A stretch of DNA of 51,797 nt from Silicimonas sp. (GCA_022826205.1 JAJDVJ010000185.1:55661-107457); one strand, 5' to 3'; positions 7,643 to 17,455 are shown, counted from the first letter of the stretch. The notes: generated by a model from the sequence alone, not told the origin. Program-made: numbers and translations.

Positions 7643-9481
7643 CTACAGAGCGCCCTCGGCACGCAGCTTCTCGTACTTGGCCTGATCCCACCACCAGTAA
7701 TCAATGCCCCTCGCGTAGGGTGGCTTGATCTCCGGTCGCCCGAACACGTCCCAATAGGCAACCCAGTGCGACCCCTTGTACCAGTTCGGCACCCAGATCA
7801 TGCGGTCCCGCAGAACCCTGTCGAGCGCCTTGACACGCACTTCCATCTCTGCCCGGGTTCCGGCGCCGATGATCTCGTCGATCAGGGCATCGACAACCGG
7901 GTCGGCCAGTCCGGTCAGGTTGAACGTTCCAGGCGTGTTGGCGCTTTCGCTTGAAAACAGGATTCTCAGCTCAAGCGACGGGCTTAGTGGCAAGATGAAG
8001 CGGGCGACGTAGACGTCGTATTCAAAGTCTTCCTGTCTCTGTTCCAGTTCTGCACTGTCGATCAGCTCGAAGCTCGCTTCGATGCCGAGGAGCTTCAGGT
8101 TTTCTGCGAAGGGCAGGACAATCCGCTCGAAGGCCGGACCGTCATCGATGAACTCGATGCTGAGCACCTCGCCTTCGGCGTTGCGTCGCAGACCGTCATC
8201 GCCAATGATCCACCCTGCCTCTTCAAGAAGGGCGTTTGCCGCCCGAACAAGCCGACGATCCGTCTTGCTCGTTGTACTGACAGGCGGCACGAATGCCGGT
8301 TCGGTAAAGACGGTCTCCGGCAACTGGTCGCGATAAGGCTCGAGCACGGCGAGTTCTTCGCCTTCCAGCATGCCTTCCGCCTGCATCGGCGCGTTTTCCC
8401 AGAAGCTGTCGAGCCGGGCATAGGATCCGTAGAATAGGGTTTCGTTCGACCATTCGAAGTTGAACATCATCCCGATGGCTTCACGCACTCTCCGGTCCTG
8501 GAACTTGGGAAGCCGCATGTTGAACCAGAAGCCCTGCGCGCCAGAGGGCCGGCCATCATCAAGCACCTCGCGCTTCACCCAGCCCTTCTCCAGTGCCGGA
8601 AAGTCATAGGCTGTCGCCCAGAGGGCCGAAAAGAACTCTTCGTGAAACAGGTAGACGCCTGCCTTCAGCGCCTCGAACGCTGCAGTGTTGTCGGCAAAGT
8701 ACTCGTAACGGAAGCAGTCGAAGTTGTACGCGCCAACGTTTACGGGCAGTTCGGCAGCCCAATAGTCCGGATTGCGGCAATAGACGATCTGGCGACCTGC
8801 ATCGACCTTGTCTACAAGGTAGGGTCCTGAGCCGAGGGGAGGCTCCAGCGTCGATCGCGTGAAATCCACGGTCTGATAGTAGTGTTCCGGCAGCACGGGC
8901 ATCTGACCGACCTCGGAAATCAGGTCCCGCGTGGCGACGCCCTCGGCGAACTCGACCCGAACCTCGAGTTCCGATAGAGCCTCGACACTGGCCACGTCTT
9001 CAAGCGCGATCCTGTAGTTGGGGCTGCCATCGGTCTTTAGCGTCCTGATCGTCCAGACAACGTCCGATGCCGTCACCGGTTCCCCGTCGGCAAAGACCGC
9101 GTGGTCACGCAAGGTGAACACGACCCAAGACCGGTCTTCGGGAAATTCCAGCCTTTCGGCGAGCAGACCGTAGACCGCGTCGGCCTCGTCATAGGCGCGC
9201 ACCAAAAGCGAGTCGTAGATCAGTCCAAGGCCCTGCGCCGGTTCGCCAGCGAGAATGAACTGGTTCAGGCTGTCGAAGGTCTGGCTTGCCAGGAAACCTC
9301 GAAAGCTCATGGTGCCCCCTTTTGGCGCATCCGGGTTCACGTAGTCGAAATACGGGAAGTCCGGAGGGTACTTGAGTTCGCCAAAGGCCGAAATGCCGTG
9401 GCTCGTGATCGAGTCCTGATGGCTATCGGCAAATGCCGCACCTGTCAGGCCGAGAAACATGCAGAATATGGCTGAGCGCAT
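7643..9481 (-). CDS. Extracellular solute-binding protein, YejA-like peptide ABC transporter type
   Basis: A 612-residue periplasmic binding protein of family 5 (SBP_bac_5). A Sec signal peptide (MRSAIFCMFLGLTGAAFA) is cut before DSHQDS. The mature start with LKYPPDFPYFDYVNPDAPKGG and the GTMSFRG segment is typical of the YejA / microcin C-like subfamily, which binds peptides or peptide-like molecules. The ATG at 9481 is preceded by AAAGGAG at good distance; the longer frame to 9649 would overlap the divergent gene. No permease or ATPase genes are adjacent, so it must use a transporter encoded elsewhere. It diverges from the reductive dehalogenase across 129 bases, which may mean a shared regulatory region. 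Confidence 0.88.
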   Translation of the reverse strand: MRSAIFCMFLGLTGAAFADSHQDSITSHGISAFGELKYPPDFPYFDYVNPDAPKGGTMSFRGFLASQTFDSLNQFILAGEPAQGLGLIYDSLLVRAYDEADAVYGLLAERLEFPEDRSWVVFTLRDHAVFADGEPVTASDVVWTIRTLKTDGSPNYRIALEDVASVEALSELEVRVEFAEGVATRDLISEVGQMPVLPEHYYQTVDFTRSTLEPPLGSGPYLVDKVDAGRQIVYCRNPDYWAAELPVNVGAYNFDCFRYEYFADNTAAFEALKAGVYLFHEEFFSALWATAYDFPALEKGWVKREVLDDGRPSGAQGFWFNMRLPKFQDRRVREAIGMMFNFEWSNETLFYGSYARLDSFWENAPMQAEGMLEGEELAVLEPYRDQLPETVFTEPAFVPPVSTTSKTDRRLVRAANALLEEAGWIIGDDGLRRNAEGEVLSIEFIDDGPAFERIVLPFAENLKLLGIEASFELIDSAELEQRQEDFEYDVYVARFILPLSPSLELRILFSSESANTPGTFNLTGLADPVVDALIDEIIGAGTRAEMEVRVKALDRVLRDRMIWVPNWYKGSHWVAYWDVFGRPEIKPPYARGIDYWWWDQAKYEKLRAEGAL

Positions 9482-9610
9482 TGAAAGCTCCTTTGCGAAT
9501 CGGTCCTGCAGCCGACTTGCCCGCCAAGCGTTGGCCGCATCCGACTGTCGACTGCGGCGGGCGCATCGGCCACTTGTGCAATTCAATACATGCGGATTAG
9601 CTTCGCGACA

Positions 9611-12600
9611 ATGACTCGCTTGTTCACAGACAGTAACCGTCCCGTTCATCTAGGCCCCTATCCGCTGGAGCGACTTCGGCGATCCAGGACGGCGGATGTT
9701 GCGGGCCTGCCCCGTCCCGAACCGCTCGCCTTCCGGAGACCCGACACTCCGGAAGGCATCGTGAACGCAATGGCGGAGTACCAGGCGATGATGGACGCGA
9801 TCAGGGACGGCCTTGTCAACAAGGCTGTTGCCGAATGCCCGGCCGACCCGACGGAAAGGGCTCGCCACCTCAAGTCCTTCGGGTACTTCTCGGACGCCGC
9901 GATGGTCGGAATCTGCCGCCTGCCCACCCACGCCTTTCTGAAAGAGCCTTGGCGCAACCCTGACATTGACCGATTGGCCAATGACCTGAAGACACGCCAG
10001 ACGAAAACGCTCGCAAGCGGCATCGACATGATCATGGCGGACCTGAAGGAGTCGATGGAAGCCCCGCCGTCAACCATTGCCGATCACACCCATGCGGTGG
10101 TATTCCTCAATGCCCGGCCTCGACCGATCAGGGACGGCGAACCGGGAACGGAGTGGCTCGAGGGAGCCGAGGACCGTGCCGCCTGCCTTCGCGCATCGGA
10201 AACCGCGGTCGTCCTGGCGAACTACCTTCGCCTCCTAGGCCATGACGCAAAAGCGCACAGCGCAACCTCATCGGATGTCGACCTGAACAGGCTGGCGGTC
10301 GAAGCCGGGCTTGCGATCGCAAGGCAAGGCGTTTTGCGCAATCCGTTCCTTGGTGACAGATTCGGTCTCGCTGCACTGACCACCACTTTCGAGATGACGC
10401 CTGACCTGCCGCTTGCGACGAAGCAGCCGCTGATCGGCACACGCGGCCCCGCTTGGTGGTCGGGCTACCGAACCGCGAAGAACGCGTTCAACAAGGATCC
10501 CTTCGGGCGGCGCAACTATGTCGACGGTCCGCACCCTTTCGAGACCCTGAAGCGTGTGGCCGACCCAACGACCTTCATCGACGAGCCGCGTGTGCCCCGC
10601 GTGCCGAAACGAACCGACATGTTTGCACGCGCCCAGTTCGGCGACATGGGAAAGGCAGTGCAGGACGGCGCAAGAAACGGGCACTACGCCCGGAAGGCGC
10701 CTACAGCAATGGCGCAAAGACGCATGCTCGGGGCCTTCGTGCTCTTGCAGGACGGCGCGTCCGGGGCCGGCCATCGCCCGTCTGACGCGGCGCGCAATGC
10801 CGCGAACGTGAAGGCGGCAAGCTACTTTCTGGGAATTGATGCGGTCGGGATCAGCCGCTGCCCCGAATGGACATGGTACAGTCACGACGCGACCGGCGCA
10901 CCCATCGACCCGCCGCACGATCAGGCGATCAGCATGATCATTGACCAAGGTTACGAGACGATGGAGGGGGCCAGCGGAGACGACTGGATCAGCGTCGCGC
11001 AGTCCATGCGAGCCTATCTCAGGTTTTCCCTTCTGGGAGGCGTCATTGCAAAGCACATCAGGAGCCTTGGCTACGGGGCAAAGGCGCATACGGTCCTTGA
11101 TGGCGAGGTTGTCCAGCCACCGCTCCTGCTGCTATCGGGCCTTGGCGAGGTAAGCCGCATCGGGGAAGTGATCCTGAATCCCTTCCTCGGCCCCCGCCTC
11201 AAGTCGGGCGTCGTGACCACGGACATGCCGCTCGCCCATGACAAGCCCATTGACTTCGGTCTCCAGGCATTTTGCGAGGCTTGCAACAAGTGCGCGCGGG
11301 AGTGTCCGTCAGGCGCGATCACGGCGGGTCCGAAGCTGATGTTCAACGGCTACGAGATCTGGAAGTCCGACAGCCAGAAATGCGCAACCTACCGCATCAC
11401 GACCCCTGGCGGCGCCATGTGCGGCCGGTGCATGAAGACCTGCCCTTGGAACCTTGAAGGACTGTTTGCCGAGAAGCCCTTTCGCTGGGCAGCCATGAAC
11501 GTGCCGGCGCTTGCCCCTGCCCTTGCGCGCCTTGATGACCGGCTTGGCAACGGCGGTCTCAACCCGATCAAGAAATGGTGGTGGGACATTGGCATCGAGG
11601 AAGACGGCGGCTACCGGCCCGCACGCGAGCCGGTGAATGCCCGCGACCTGCAGAGGGAGCTTGACCTGAAATACGAGGACCAGACGCTGGCCGTCTATCC
11701 GGCAAATCTCACGCCGCCGCCCTGGCCCTACCCCTTTCCGATGGACCGCGAGTCGGGGATCGAGGCCTACGAGGCCATGCTGACGCCAGAGGCATACAAG
11801 GCGCGTCTCGAGCGCGGCGACACCGACGGTCTCGCGCACGAAGTTCTCGACCATGCGGACAGTCCGGTCCTGAAGATGGTCGTATCGAAAGTCGATGCTC
11901 GCGGTGGCGACGTAACGATCTATGAGTTCCGCGACCCTGATGGCCACGACTTGCCCGAATGGACGGCAGGTGCGCATCTGGACATCGTCGTGGCGCCGGA
12001 GTTTCTTCGGCAATACTCAATGTCAGGCAATCCGCAAGACCGTTCGGTTTACCAGATCGGTGTCCTGCGGGAAGATGACGGGCGCGGCGGCTCGACGCTG
12101 CTGCATCGGATATTCACGGAAAGTCGCCGGGTCTTCCTGTCAAAGCCGATCAATCACTTCCCTCTTGAGGAAAGTGCAAAGCGGACGCTTCTCATGGGCG
12201 GCGGAATCGGTGTCACGCCAATGGTGGCGATGGGGCATCGTCTGCATGAACTCCGCCGTGACTTCACGCTTCACTATTCGGTGCCGTCGCGTGAAAAGGC
12301 CGCCTACCTTGATGACCTCCTTGCCATGCCCTGGGCCGAGCATGTCACGCTGCACGTATCCGACGAAGGCAGCAGGGCGGACCTGCAGTGCATTCTCGGG
12401 CCTTACTCGGATGGAACCCACGTCTACACATGCGGCCCGGATCGCTACATGTCCGCTGTCATTGAAGCCGCAGAACGACTGGGCTTTCCGGAAGAGGCGC
12501 GCCATCTCGAGTACTTTTCGGTTCCCGAGCTTCCAGAATACGAAAATCATCCGTTCACGCTGAAGCTCGCCCGGTCCGGGATCGCGCTTGAGGTGCCCGC

Positions 12601-12814
12601 CGACAGGAGCGCTACCGATGTCCTGACCGAACGCGGAATTGCCATTGACGTGAAGTGTTCGGACGGGCTTTGCGGAGTCTGCAAGTGCGGCTTGGTCGCA
12701 GGCGAGGTCGAGCACCGCGACTTCGTGCTCTCGGCTGCGCAGCGCAAGGAATCCATCATTCTCTGCCAGTCTCGCGCCGCCGAGCCGGATGGCGCCATAG
12801 AGGTGGACATCTGA
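9611..12814 (+). CDS. Self-sufficient reductive dehalogenase fused to flavin reductase and ferredoxin domains
   Basis: This 1067-residue protein joins a cobalamin-type reductive dehalogenase domain to an oxidoreductase module. Residues 555-566 hold a CxxCxxCxxxCP cluster motif and 604-611 a second CxxCxxxCP, with one further Cys between them, giving two 4Fe-4S clusters. At about residue 800 RQYS starts an FAD-binding ferredoxin-NADP reductase fold, GGGIGVTP contacts flavin/NAD, and CSDGLCGVC from 1016 with a late Cys binds 2Fe-2S. The same order is known from BhbA of Comamonas and NpRdhA-like catabolic enzymes, which use NAD(P)H to remove halogens from phenolic substrates. There is no Tat signal and no RdhB anchor, so it should be cytoplasmic and non-respiratory. 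The start may also be the ATG at 9590. Confidence 0.88.
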   Translation: MTRLFTDSNRPVHLGPYPLERLRRSRTADVAGLPRPEPLAFRRPDTPEGIVNAMAEYQAMMDAIRDGLVNKAVAECPADPTERARHLKSFGYFSDAAMVGICRLPTHAFLKEPWRNPDIDRLANDLKTRQTKTLASGIDMIMADLKESMEAPPSTIADHTHAVVFLNARPRPIRDGEPGTEWLEGAEDRAACLRASETAVVLANYLRLLGHDAKAHSATSSDVDLNRLAVEAGLAIARQGVLRNPFLGDRFGLAALTTTFEMTPDLPLATKQPLIGTRGPAWWSGYRTAKNAFNKDPFGRRNYVDGPHPFETLKRVADPTTFIDEPRVPRVPKRTDMFARAQFGDMGKAVQDGARNGHYARKAPTAMAQRRMLGAFVLLQDGASGAGHRPSDAARNAANVKAASYFLGIDAVGISRCPEWTWYSHDATGAPIDPPHDQAISMIIDQGYETMEGASGDDWISVAQSMRAYLRFSLLGGVIAKHIRSLGYGAKAHTVLDGEVVQPPLLLLSGLGEVSRIGEVILNPFLGPRLKSGVVTTDMPLAHDKPIDFGLQAFCEACNKCARECPSGAITAGPKLMFNGYEIWKSDSQKCATYRITTPGGAMCGRCMKTCPWNLEGLFAEKPFRWAAMNVPALAPALARLDDRLGNGGLNPIKKWWWDIGIEEDGGYRPAREPVNARDLQRELDLKYEDQTLAVYPANLTPPPWPYPFPMDRESGIEAYEAMLTPEAYKARLERGDTDGLAHEVLDHADSPVLKMVVSKVDARGGDVTIYEFRDPDGHDLPEWTAGAHLDIVVAPEFLRQYSMSGNPQDRSVYQIGVLREDDGRGGSTLLHRIFTESRRVFLSKPINHFPLEESAKRTLLMGGGIGVTPMVAMGHRLHELRRDFTLHYSVPSREKAAYLDDLLAMPWAEHVTLHVSDEGSRADLQCILGPYSDGTHVYTCGPDRYMSAVIEAAERLGFPEEARHLEYFSVPELPEYENHPFTLKLARSGIALEVPADRSATDVLTERGIAIDVKCSDGLCGVCKCGLVAGEVEHRDFVLSAAQRKESIILCQSRAAEPDGAIEVDI

Positions 12815-12829
12815 AGCAGTGAACACTCC

Positions 12830-12845
12830 GTCGCCTGAAGGCGAC
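12830..12845 (+). terminator. Short perfect hairpin after the dehalogenase gene
   Basis: GTCGCC, a TGAA loop and GGCGAC form a perfect 6-bp stem 15 bases after the stop codon. No T-run follows, so it may stabilise the mRNA end and not be a full intrinsic terminator. Confidence 0.35.
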
Positions 12846-13009
12846 AGTCCCCGGCGCGAGTTCTATGAAAATTCGCGGATGACGCGAGTTGGGAAGTTCG
12901 CGCACTGACCTACGGATTCTCTGGGCCGAACTGGATTGGAACAATAAAGACGGTGGACCCGACCAATCCGCCCTCGGCAGAATTGTCAGTGGCGCACCGT
13001 CGCAAACGG

Positions 13010-13432
13010 TCAACCGACCAGTTCGAGCCCCGAGAAGAAGTACGCGATCTCCACCGCCGCTGTTTCAGGCGCATCTGAACCATGCACCGAGTTCTCGCCC
13101 AGGCTCTCAGCAAATTCCGCTCGTATCGTGCCAGGGTCGGCATCAGCCGGGTTGGTCGCCCCCATGACATCGCGATTCCGTGCGATGGCATTCTCGCCTT
13201 CGAGCACTTGCACCACGACCGGCTCCGAAGCCATGAATCCGCAAAGCTCGTCATAGAAGGGCCTCTCGGCATGCACTTCGTAGAACTTGCCTGCCTGCGC
13301 CTTGTTGAGGTGGATGCGCTTCTGAGCGATGATGCGCAGCCCGGCTTCCTCGAACTTTGCGTTGATCTTGCCAGTCAGGTTTCGCTTGGTCGCATCGGGC
13401 TTGATGATGGACAATGTGCGTTCGATCGCCAT
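13010..13432 (-). CDS. ndk: Nucleoside diphosphate kinase
   Basis: A 140-residue protein with the complete NDK sequence pattern: [11 protein letters not shown] at the N-terminus, the GFMASEPVV segment, [15 protein letters not shown] and the active-site NSVHGSD, where His117 carries the phosphate. It transfers the gamma phosphate between nucleoside triphosphates and diphosphates in the cytosol. Length and motifs match the family, so it should be functional. It is transcribed alone on the minus strand, a housekeeping gene between the accessory dehalogenase block and a degraded stretch. Confidence 0.97.
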   Translation of the reverse strand: MAIERTLSIIKPDATKRNLTGKINAKFEEAGLRIIAQKRIHLNKAQAGKFYEVHAERPFYDELCGFMASEPVVVQVLEGENAIARNRDVMGATNPADADPGTIRAEFAESLGENSVHGSDAPETAAVEIAYFFSGLELVG

Positions 13433-14081
13433 GTGGAATCCTCATCATTCAGTTGTGCAGGGCATCACGCATCCCCGTGGAATTCGCGGGTCGCTAGCAT
13501 GGAAGCCCATCGAAGAAAAGTCGCTGCGGGCGGCTTTGACATCTTCGAATTGTACGCGGACCGCATTCGTAGTTCGCAGAGGGTGTCATCGACCTCATGG
13601 TGTTGCAAAGCGCGACCGCGCCATTGCGCACCGCGGACGAGTTGGTGCCGGTCACGAAGGGCAGCCGGACCTGTCAGGCGGTGTCGGTCATACGGGAGCC
13701 GATGAAAAACCCGCCGGCCTGTTCGGGAGGCTGTGGCGCTTCGGCACGCGATTCAGCGAGGGTCATGGCAAAGTCTCGAGACCGCTGCCACTGGTGACGA
13801 TGAATTTTTTGCTGAGCCGAATGGCCCGCCACTTCTTGCCATCGGGTTGCGCGTGGTGGGTTCTTCAATGCCTAGGCAGGTCATTCGCTGCCAGACTCGC
13901 GAGACCCTGTGCCTAGAGTCTAGCGTGTCAATCAAGCCGAGAGTGAGCGTCAATCAAATTGAGAGGGCCGATCGGCTCTGGATCGGGGCGGCTTGAGGGC
14001 ATATGTCCGGGCATCCGGGCGGACATGCCACAGGACGGACGATGGCAAGGATGCCCTTGATGCGCCGTCATGACGCTACAT
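13433..14081. other. Gap without a recognisable gene
   Basis: About 650 bases between ndk and the MFS gene. Several short open frames overlap on both strands but none has a family match or ribosome binding site. An imperfect hairpin at about 13998-14030 (ATGTCC ... GGACAT) lies downstream of the MFS gene but lacks a T-run. The ndk promoter must lie at the left edge. Confidence 0.4.
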
Positions 14082-15302
14082 CTACGACGCTCGCTTTGGC
14101 GTGAGGCACATCAGGCCGAAGCACAGCAATGTCAGCAGAAATGCCAGGAGAAACGGCGCTCCGGGCAGGTAGAACAGCGAACCGTCCTTGACAAATTCAC
14201 GGAAGATCAAGGTCATGATCAGCGGTGAAATGATCATTGCCAGCGAAACGATGCATGTCAGGACGCCCTGCAACTCCCCCTGCTGATTGTCCAATGCAGT
14301 TCTGGACATGATTCCCTGCAACGCCGGAAGGGCAACTGCGCCAAGCGAACCGAGCGGGATGAGGACAAAGACCTGCCAGGTTTCGGTGATGAATCCATAC
14401 CCGAAGAACCCGACCATTTCGAACACGAACCCGAACAACACGGTCTGTCGCTCACTCATGTACTTGAGGACCACACGAATCAGCCAGCCCTGAACGAAGG
14501 CTATTGCCACGCCGTAGGCCGCCAGCGTGACTCCGATCATCCATGGCTCCCAGCCAAAGCGCTCCAGCGTATAGAAGGACCAGATCGCGGGATAGACGGT
14601 GAATGCGACCTGAAAGAAGAACATGATCGCCAGGAGAAGCTTCAGACCGGGCAGCCGGCCAATATGGATGAGGCCGCCAAGCGGATTTGCCCGTTTCCAG
14701 TCAAACGGCCGCCTGATTTCGTCGGTGACTGTTTCCGGCAGGACAAACCAGCCGAACACCATGTTGCCTAGCGAAAATGCGGCGGCTGCATAGAAGGGTG
14801 CCCGGGTCCCAAGTTCGGCAAATGCCGCTCCAAACAACGGCCCCAGCACAAATCCGATTCCGAATGCGGCACCGATCAGGCCAAAGTTCTGCGCCTTTTC
14901 CTCGGGCTCTGATATGTCGGCGATATATGCAGCGACCGTCGGCTGTGTTGACGCTGTCAATCCCCCGATGACCCTGCCCACGAACAGCAGCCAGATGGTG
15001 TGTGCGACACCCATCACAAGGTAGTCTATTCCCATAAAGAACAGCGAAATCAGCAGTACCGGTCGCCTGCCATAGCGGTCGGACAGGTTTCCTATCGTCG
15101 GGCCGAACAGCAGCTGCATGACCGCAAACACCGATGCGAGAATCCCTCCCCAAACCGCTGCGGAGCCAAGTGTGCCTGCTCCCACCTCAAGTATGAGATC
15201 GGGCATGACAGGAATGATGATGCCAATGCCGATTGCATCTATGGCAACCGTTGCCAACACGAAGAGCAATGGCAACTTGCCACTCTGAAGCTGGTTGGTC
15301 AT
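14082..15302 (-). CDS. TetA-like MFS drug exporter
   Basis: A 406-residue integral membrane protein with about 12 hydrophobic segments. Motif A of the major facilitator superfamily is clear after segment 2 (GNLSDRYGRRPVLL), and the first segment carries the DAIGIGIIIPVMP sequence typical of the TetA/TCR group of 12-helix drug/proton antiporters. The GFVLGPLFG segment in helix 5 is the antiporter motif C. It likely exports a small hydrophobic compound; tetracycline itself is not implied. No TetR regulator is next to it, and gene remnants flank it upstream. Confidence 0.88.
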   Translation of the reverse strand: MTNQLQSGKLPLLFVLATVAIDAIGIGIIIPVMPDLILEVGAGTLGSAAVWGGILASVFAVMQLLFGPTIGNLSDRYGRRPVLLISLFFMGIDYLVMGVAHTIWLLFVGRVIGGLTASTQPTVAAYIADISEPEEKAQNFGLIGAAFGIGFVLGPLFGAAFAELGTRAPFYAAAAFSLGNMVFGWFVLPETVTDEIRRPFDWKRANPLGGLIHIGRLPGLKLLLAIMFFFQVAFTVYPAIWSFYTLERFGWEPWMIGVTLAAYGVAIAFVQGWLIRVVLKYMSERQTVLFGFVFEMVGFFGYGFITETWQVFVLIPLGSLGAVALPALQGIMSRTALDNQQGELQGVLTCIVSLAMIISPLIMTLIFREFVKDGSLFYLPGAPFLLAFLLTLLCFGLMCLTPKRAS

Positions 15303-15365
15303 CGTACGTCCAGTACGAAATTCATCGGCATGGCTCGTGCTGAATGACCATTTGGCAAGTCCGGC

Positions 15366-15610
15366 TCAGTGGATTCCCGGCTCGACCTGCTTCTCCAGAC
15401 GCAGGCGGTCACCGGTATGCCCATGACTTCGGGCGAATTCTTCGTTGAATTCGAAGCCGAGGCCGCAGCCATTCGGCAGAATTGCACACTCCTCTTCCCA
15501 TTGGATTGGGTGACCGATCAATTCGAAGTGACGGGCCCATCCTGCCTTGGTCGTTTCCAGGATCAGCAGGTCGTGAGTGGATGCAGCCAACCGGAAATTC
15601 ACAGCCCCCG
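15366..15610 (-). pseudogene. 3' remnant of a mandelate racemase / muconate lactonizing enzyme-like gene
   Basis: One minus-strand frame encodes fragments typical of the C-terminus of enolase-superfamily dehydratases: AASTHDLLILETT, a tract ending ELIGHPIQWEEE, then ILPNGCGLGFEFNEEFAR and GDRLRLE. The sequence further upstream (towards 15730 and beyond) no longer matches in this frame, and no N-terminal capping domain or metal-binding barrel strands are visible. The piece is therefore a truncated, decayed gene. Which sugar-acid or lactone enzyme it came from cannot be decided from this fragment. Confidence 0.55.
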
Positions 15611-16590
15611 CTCTTGGTCCGCCCCATCGCTGGCTGCAGGATCTCTGCCCCGCCACTGCGTTGCGATGGGGTAGAGGCATCTTCTTGGTGACCAACGGCT
15701 TCCCAAGCTCTCTGTACACAGCTGCATTCATGACAATTCCCCACTTTGAAACACCCGAGGGCGACGGCGAAATGCAGTCTTGCCAGATATTTGACCATTA
15801 CAACACCAAAGTCGCGGTACGCTCCAACATGACGGATCTTGGACAATTCAGAAAAACTCGCCCTCGTTCCGTCCCGGCAACCGCCGAACCCGAACCTGTG
15901 GCGTCGGAATGACTTCCCTGGGACTTGCACACTCACCGGCGGGGACGTCAATCAGGGAGGGCCATCCGTTCCAAACGCCTTGCTCAGTGCCGTCTTCAGT
16001 TCCCCGAGGAAGACTGCTGGCGTCGCTTTGACACCGAAGTTTCTTTCATGCGTACAAGGTAGAAGTTGGCCAGGCCGTCCAGCATTCGCATTCCGTGAAC
16101 TGGCTCCGTCCGAGTGCCTAATGACCCTTCAAATAGTCTACCGTTTTGTCCAACCTTCGATGGGCTGTTGGCGGTGACTTGGAAAAAAGTCCCACAAATT
16201 CGCTGGTCTGACATTTCCGGTATCGTGCATTCGCCAGGGTTCTTTCAACAAATTAGCTCATGCGAGGCGTGATATTGCCTAGGCTTGACCCTTGCCTCCT
16301 CCTAGAACCGTTGCGCACTGTCCACGTGATCGAGGTCGCCTTCTGGCACAGGGAAGATTGCGGAGCCGGTGCCGCCACGGAAGGACGGCGATCAATGGAG
16401 GATTCGGCCCAGGTCGAGCGATCATGATCGCGGTGCAGCTTCGGCGCGGAACCGCAGACCAAGAACGTCAAGCGCCTTGAGGATCGTGCCCTGCGGGGGA
16501 TGGGCGAAATCGCCACGATCAGAACCGGGTCGCAGTCGTTCAACCGCGATCCAGCTCCAGGCCGAAAAAACGTCGCACAGACGAACTCTC
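15611..16590. other. Degraded region between remnants
   Basis: Roughly 1 kb with no intact gene. Open frames such as 16253-16723 on the minus strand have composition unlike real proteins here and no motif. The surrounding remnants suggest that this is old, decaying sequence. No tRNA or obvious attachment site was seen. Confidence 0.4.
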
Positions 16591-16757
16591 GGTCAAGGCG
16601 CGCTTCACAATTACCATCGGCCCCGAATCCTCTATTTCGCCGATCCACCAGCGCCGGACGGTCCGACCGCTGGATACATTGAAGAGGCGTGCGGCTCCGT
16701 TGGCGTTGTGGCCCAGCTTTCAATGGGCCTCATGCAACTCGTCTCCCGTCATCAGAA
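16590..16757 (-). pseudogene. Relic of a small helix-turn-helix regulator
   Basis: Read on the minus strand, the frame gives MTGDELHEAH, a stop codon, then a helix-turn-helix-like run ending GAARLFNVSSGRTVRRW and a GE...GP turn, which is the usual pattern of small Cro/XRE-like proteins of Rhodobacterales. The internal stop and loss of the frame after about 16590 show that it is broken. The identification rests on this single motif. Confidence 0.4.
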
Positions 16758-16849
16758 GAAGAGCCCCACGACCGACGCCGTTGCGCCCATGAGCGCCGCG
16801 ACCGCCAACGCCGGAACGAGGAAGGGAGCAGGGTTCGCACAAAGGCAAG

Positions 16850-16960
16850 CGACACCTGTGAGCCCCCTGGGAGAGTGGATCTGGGAACAGGTGCAGGTGA
16901 ATCCCGGATTCACGTTCAAGGAACTGGCGCGCCGTGGGCAAATGTCGAGGTGTCAGTGAC
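16850..16960 (+). pseudogene. Possible transposase fragment (IS630-like)
   Basis: The plus-strand frame here reads SPLGEWIWEQVQVNPGFTFKELARR, similar in style to the linker after the first helix-turn-helix of IS630-family transposases. It stops after a few more codons and no catalytic DDE region or terminal inverted repeats are seen. This is a weak call. Confidence 0.25.
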
Positions 16961-16974
16961 CTTGCGTCTGCCGC

Positions 16975-17397
16975 CTAAGTGATTTCTTTCAGCAGTTCGA
17001 TCAATTCTTCGGTCGCGGGCTTGCCCAGGCTCCGCAACAACGCTTCATCCTGACCTTCAACCTCTTGCCTGATCTGAAGCATCCGCTTCCTTCCCAGCGC
17101 AGTGGCAAGGACATTGATCTGGCGATGATCGTGCCGGGCAACCTGGCGATGTACAAGCCCATCCGAAACCATCCGGTCAACCAGCTTGGTCAACGTCGGA
17201 GGATTCATCAGCACCACGTCTGCAAGTTGTCCCATCGTAAGGCGCTGACCGGTCTCCAAAGTTTCAAGAATCCGCCATGCCTCGATCTGCATGCCGTGCT
17301 TCTTCAAGCGCGTGTTGAGAGACACGGTGACCGTCCGGTGTGCCGCAGCCAGTGCGTATGAGAGGTAGTTCTGGATTGGATTCGGGTTCGATTCCAT
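16975..17397 (-). CDS. MarR family transcriptional regulator
   Basis: A 140-residue winged helix protein. The DNA-binding core reads LTMGQLADVVLMNPPTLTKLVDRMVSDGLV, followed by the wing with RHDHRQINVLAT, the RxDxR pattern of MarR proteins. The ends are long helices for dimerisation. The ATG at 17397 is preferred because the family start fits (MESNPNPIQNYLSYAL); the frame is open to 17484, but that would use up the intergenic operator. It diverges from the AmiC-like gene, with an AT-rich operator-like sequence between them. I infer that it controls the amide-type operon downstream; the effector is unknown. Confidence 0.88.
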   Translation of the reverse strand: MESNPNPIQNYLSYALAAAHRTVTVSLNTRLKKHGMQIEAWRILETLETGQRLTMGQLADVVLMNPPTLTKLVDRMVSDGLVHRQVARHDHRQINVLATALGRKRMLQIRQEVEGQDEALLRSLGKPATEELIELLKEIT

Positions 17398-17433
17398 GAG
17401 GTTCACCACGGCATTCGAGGCAAATCTAGTTGA

Positions 17434-17455
17434 CTTGGAAAATAAATTCAATTGG
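17434..17455. promoter_or_regulatory. Candidate MarR operator in the divergent promoter
   Basis: An AT-rich block lies between the MarR and AmiC-like genes. Its 15-mer TTGGAAAATAAATTC (17435-17449) recurs with one change as TTGGAAACTAAATTC at 18660-18674, just before the flotillin gene. GAA and TTC arms make it roughly palindromic, as expected for a dimeric MarR protein. Confidence 0.5.

Noticed and set aside
10268-11089. 273-residue minus-strand frame in the dehalogenase gene
   Set aside because: Shadow frame; no ribosome binding site and no recognisable domain.
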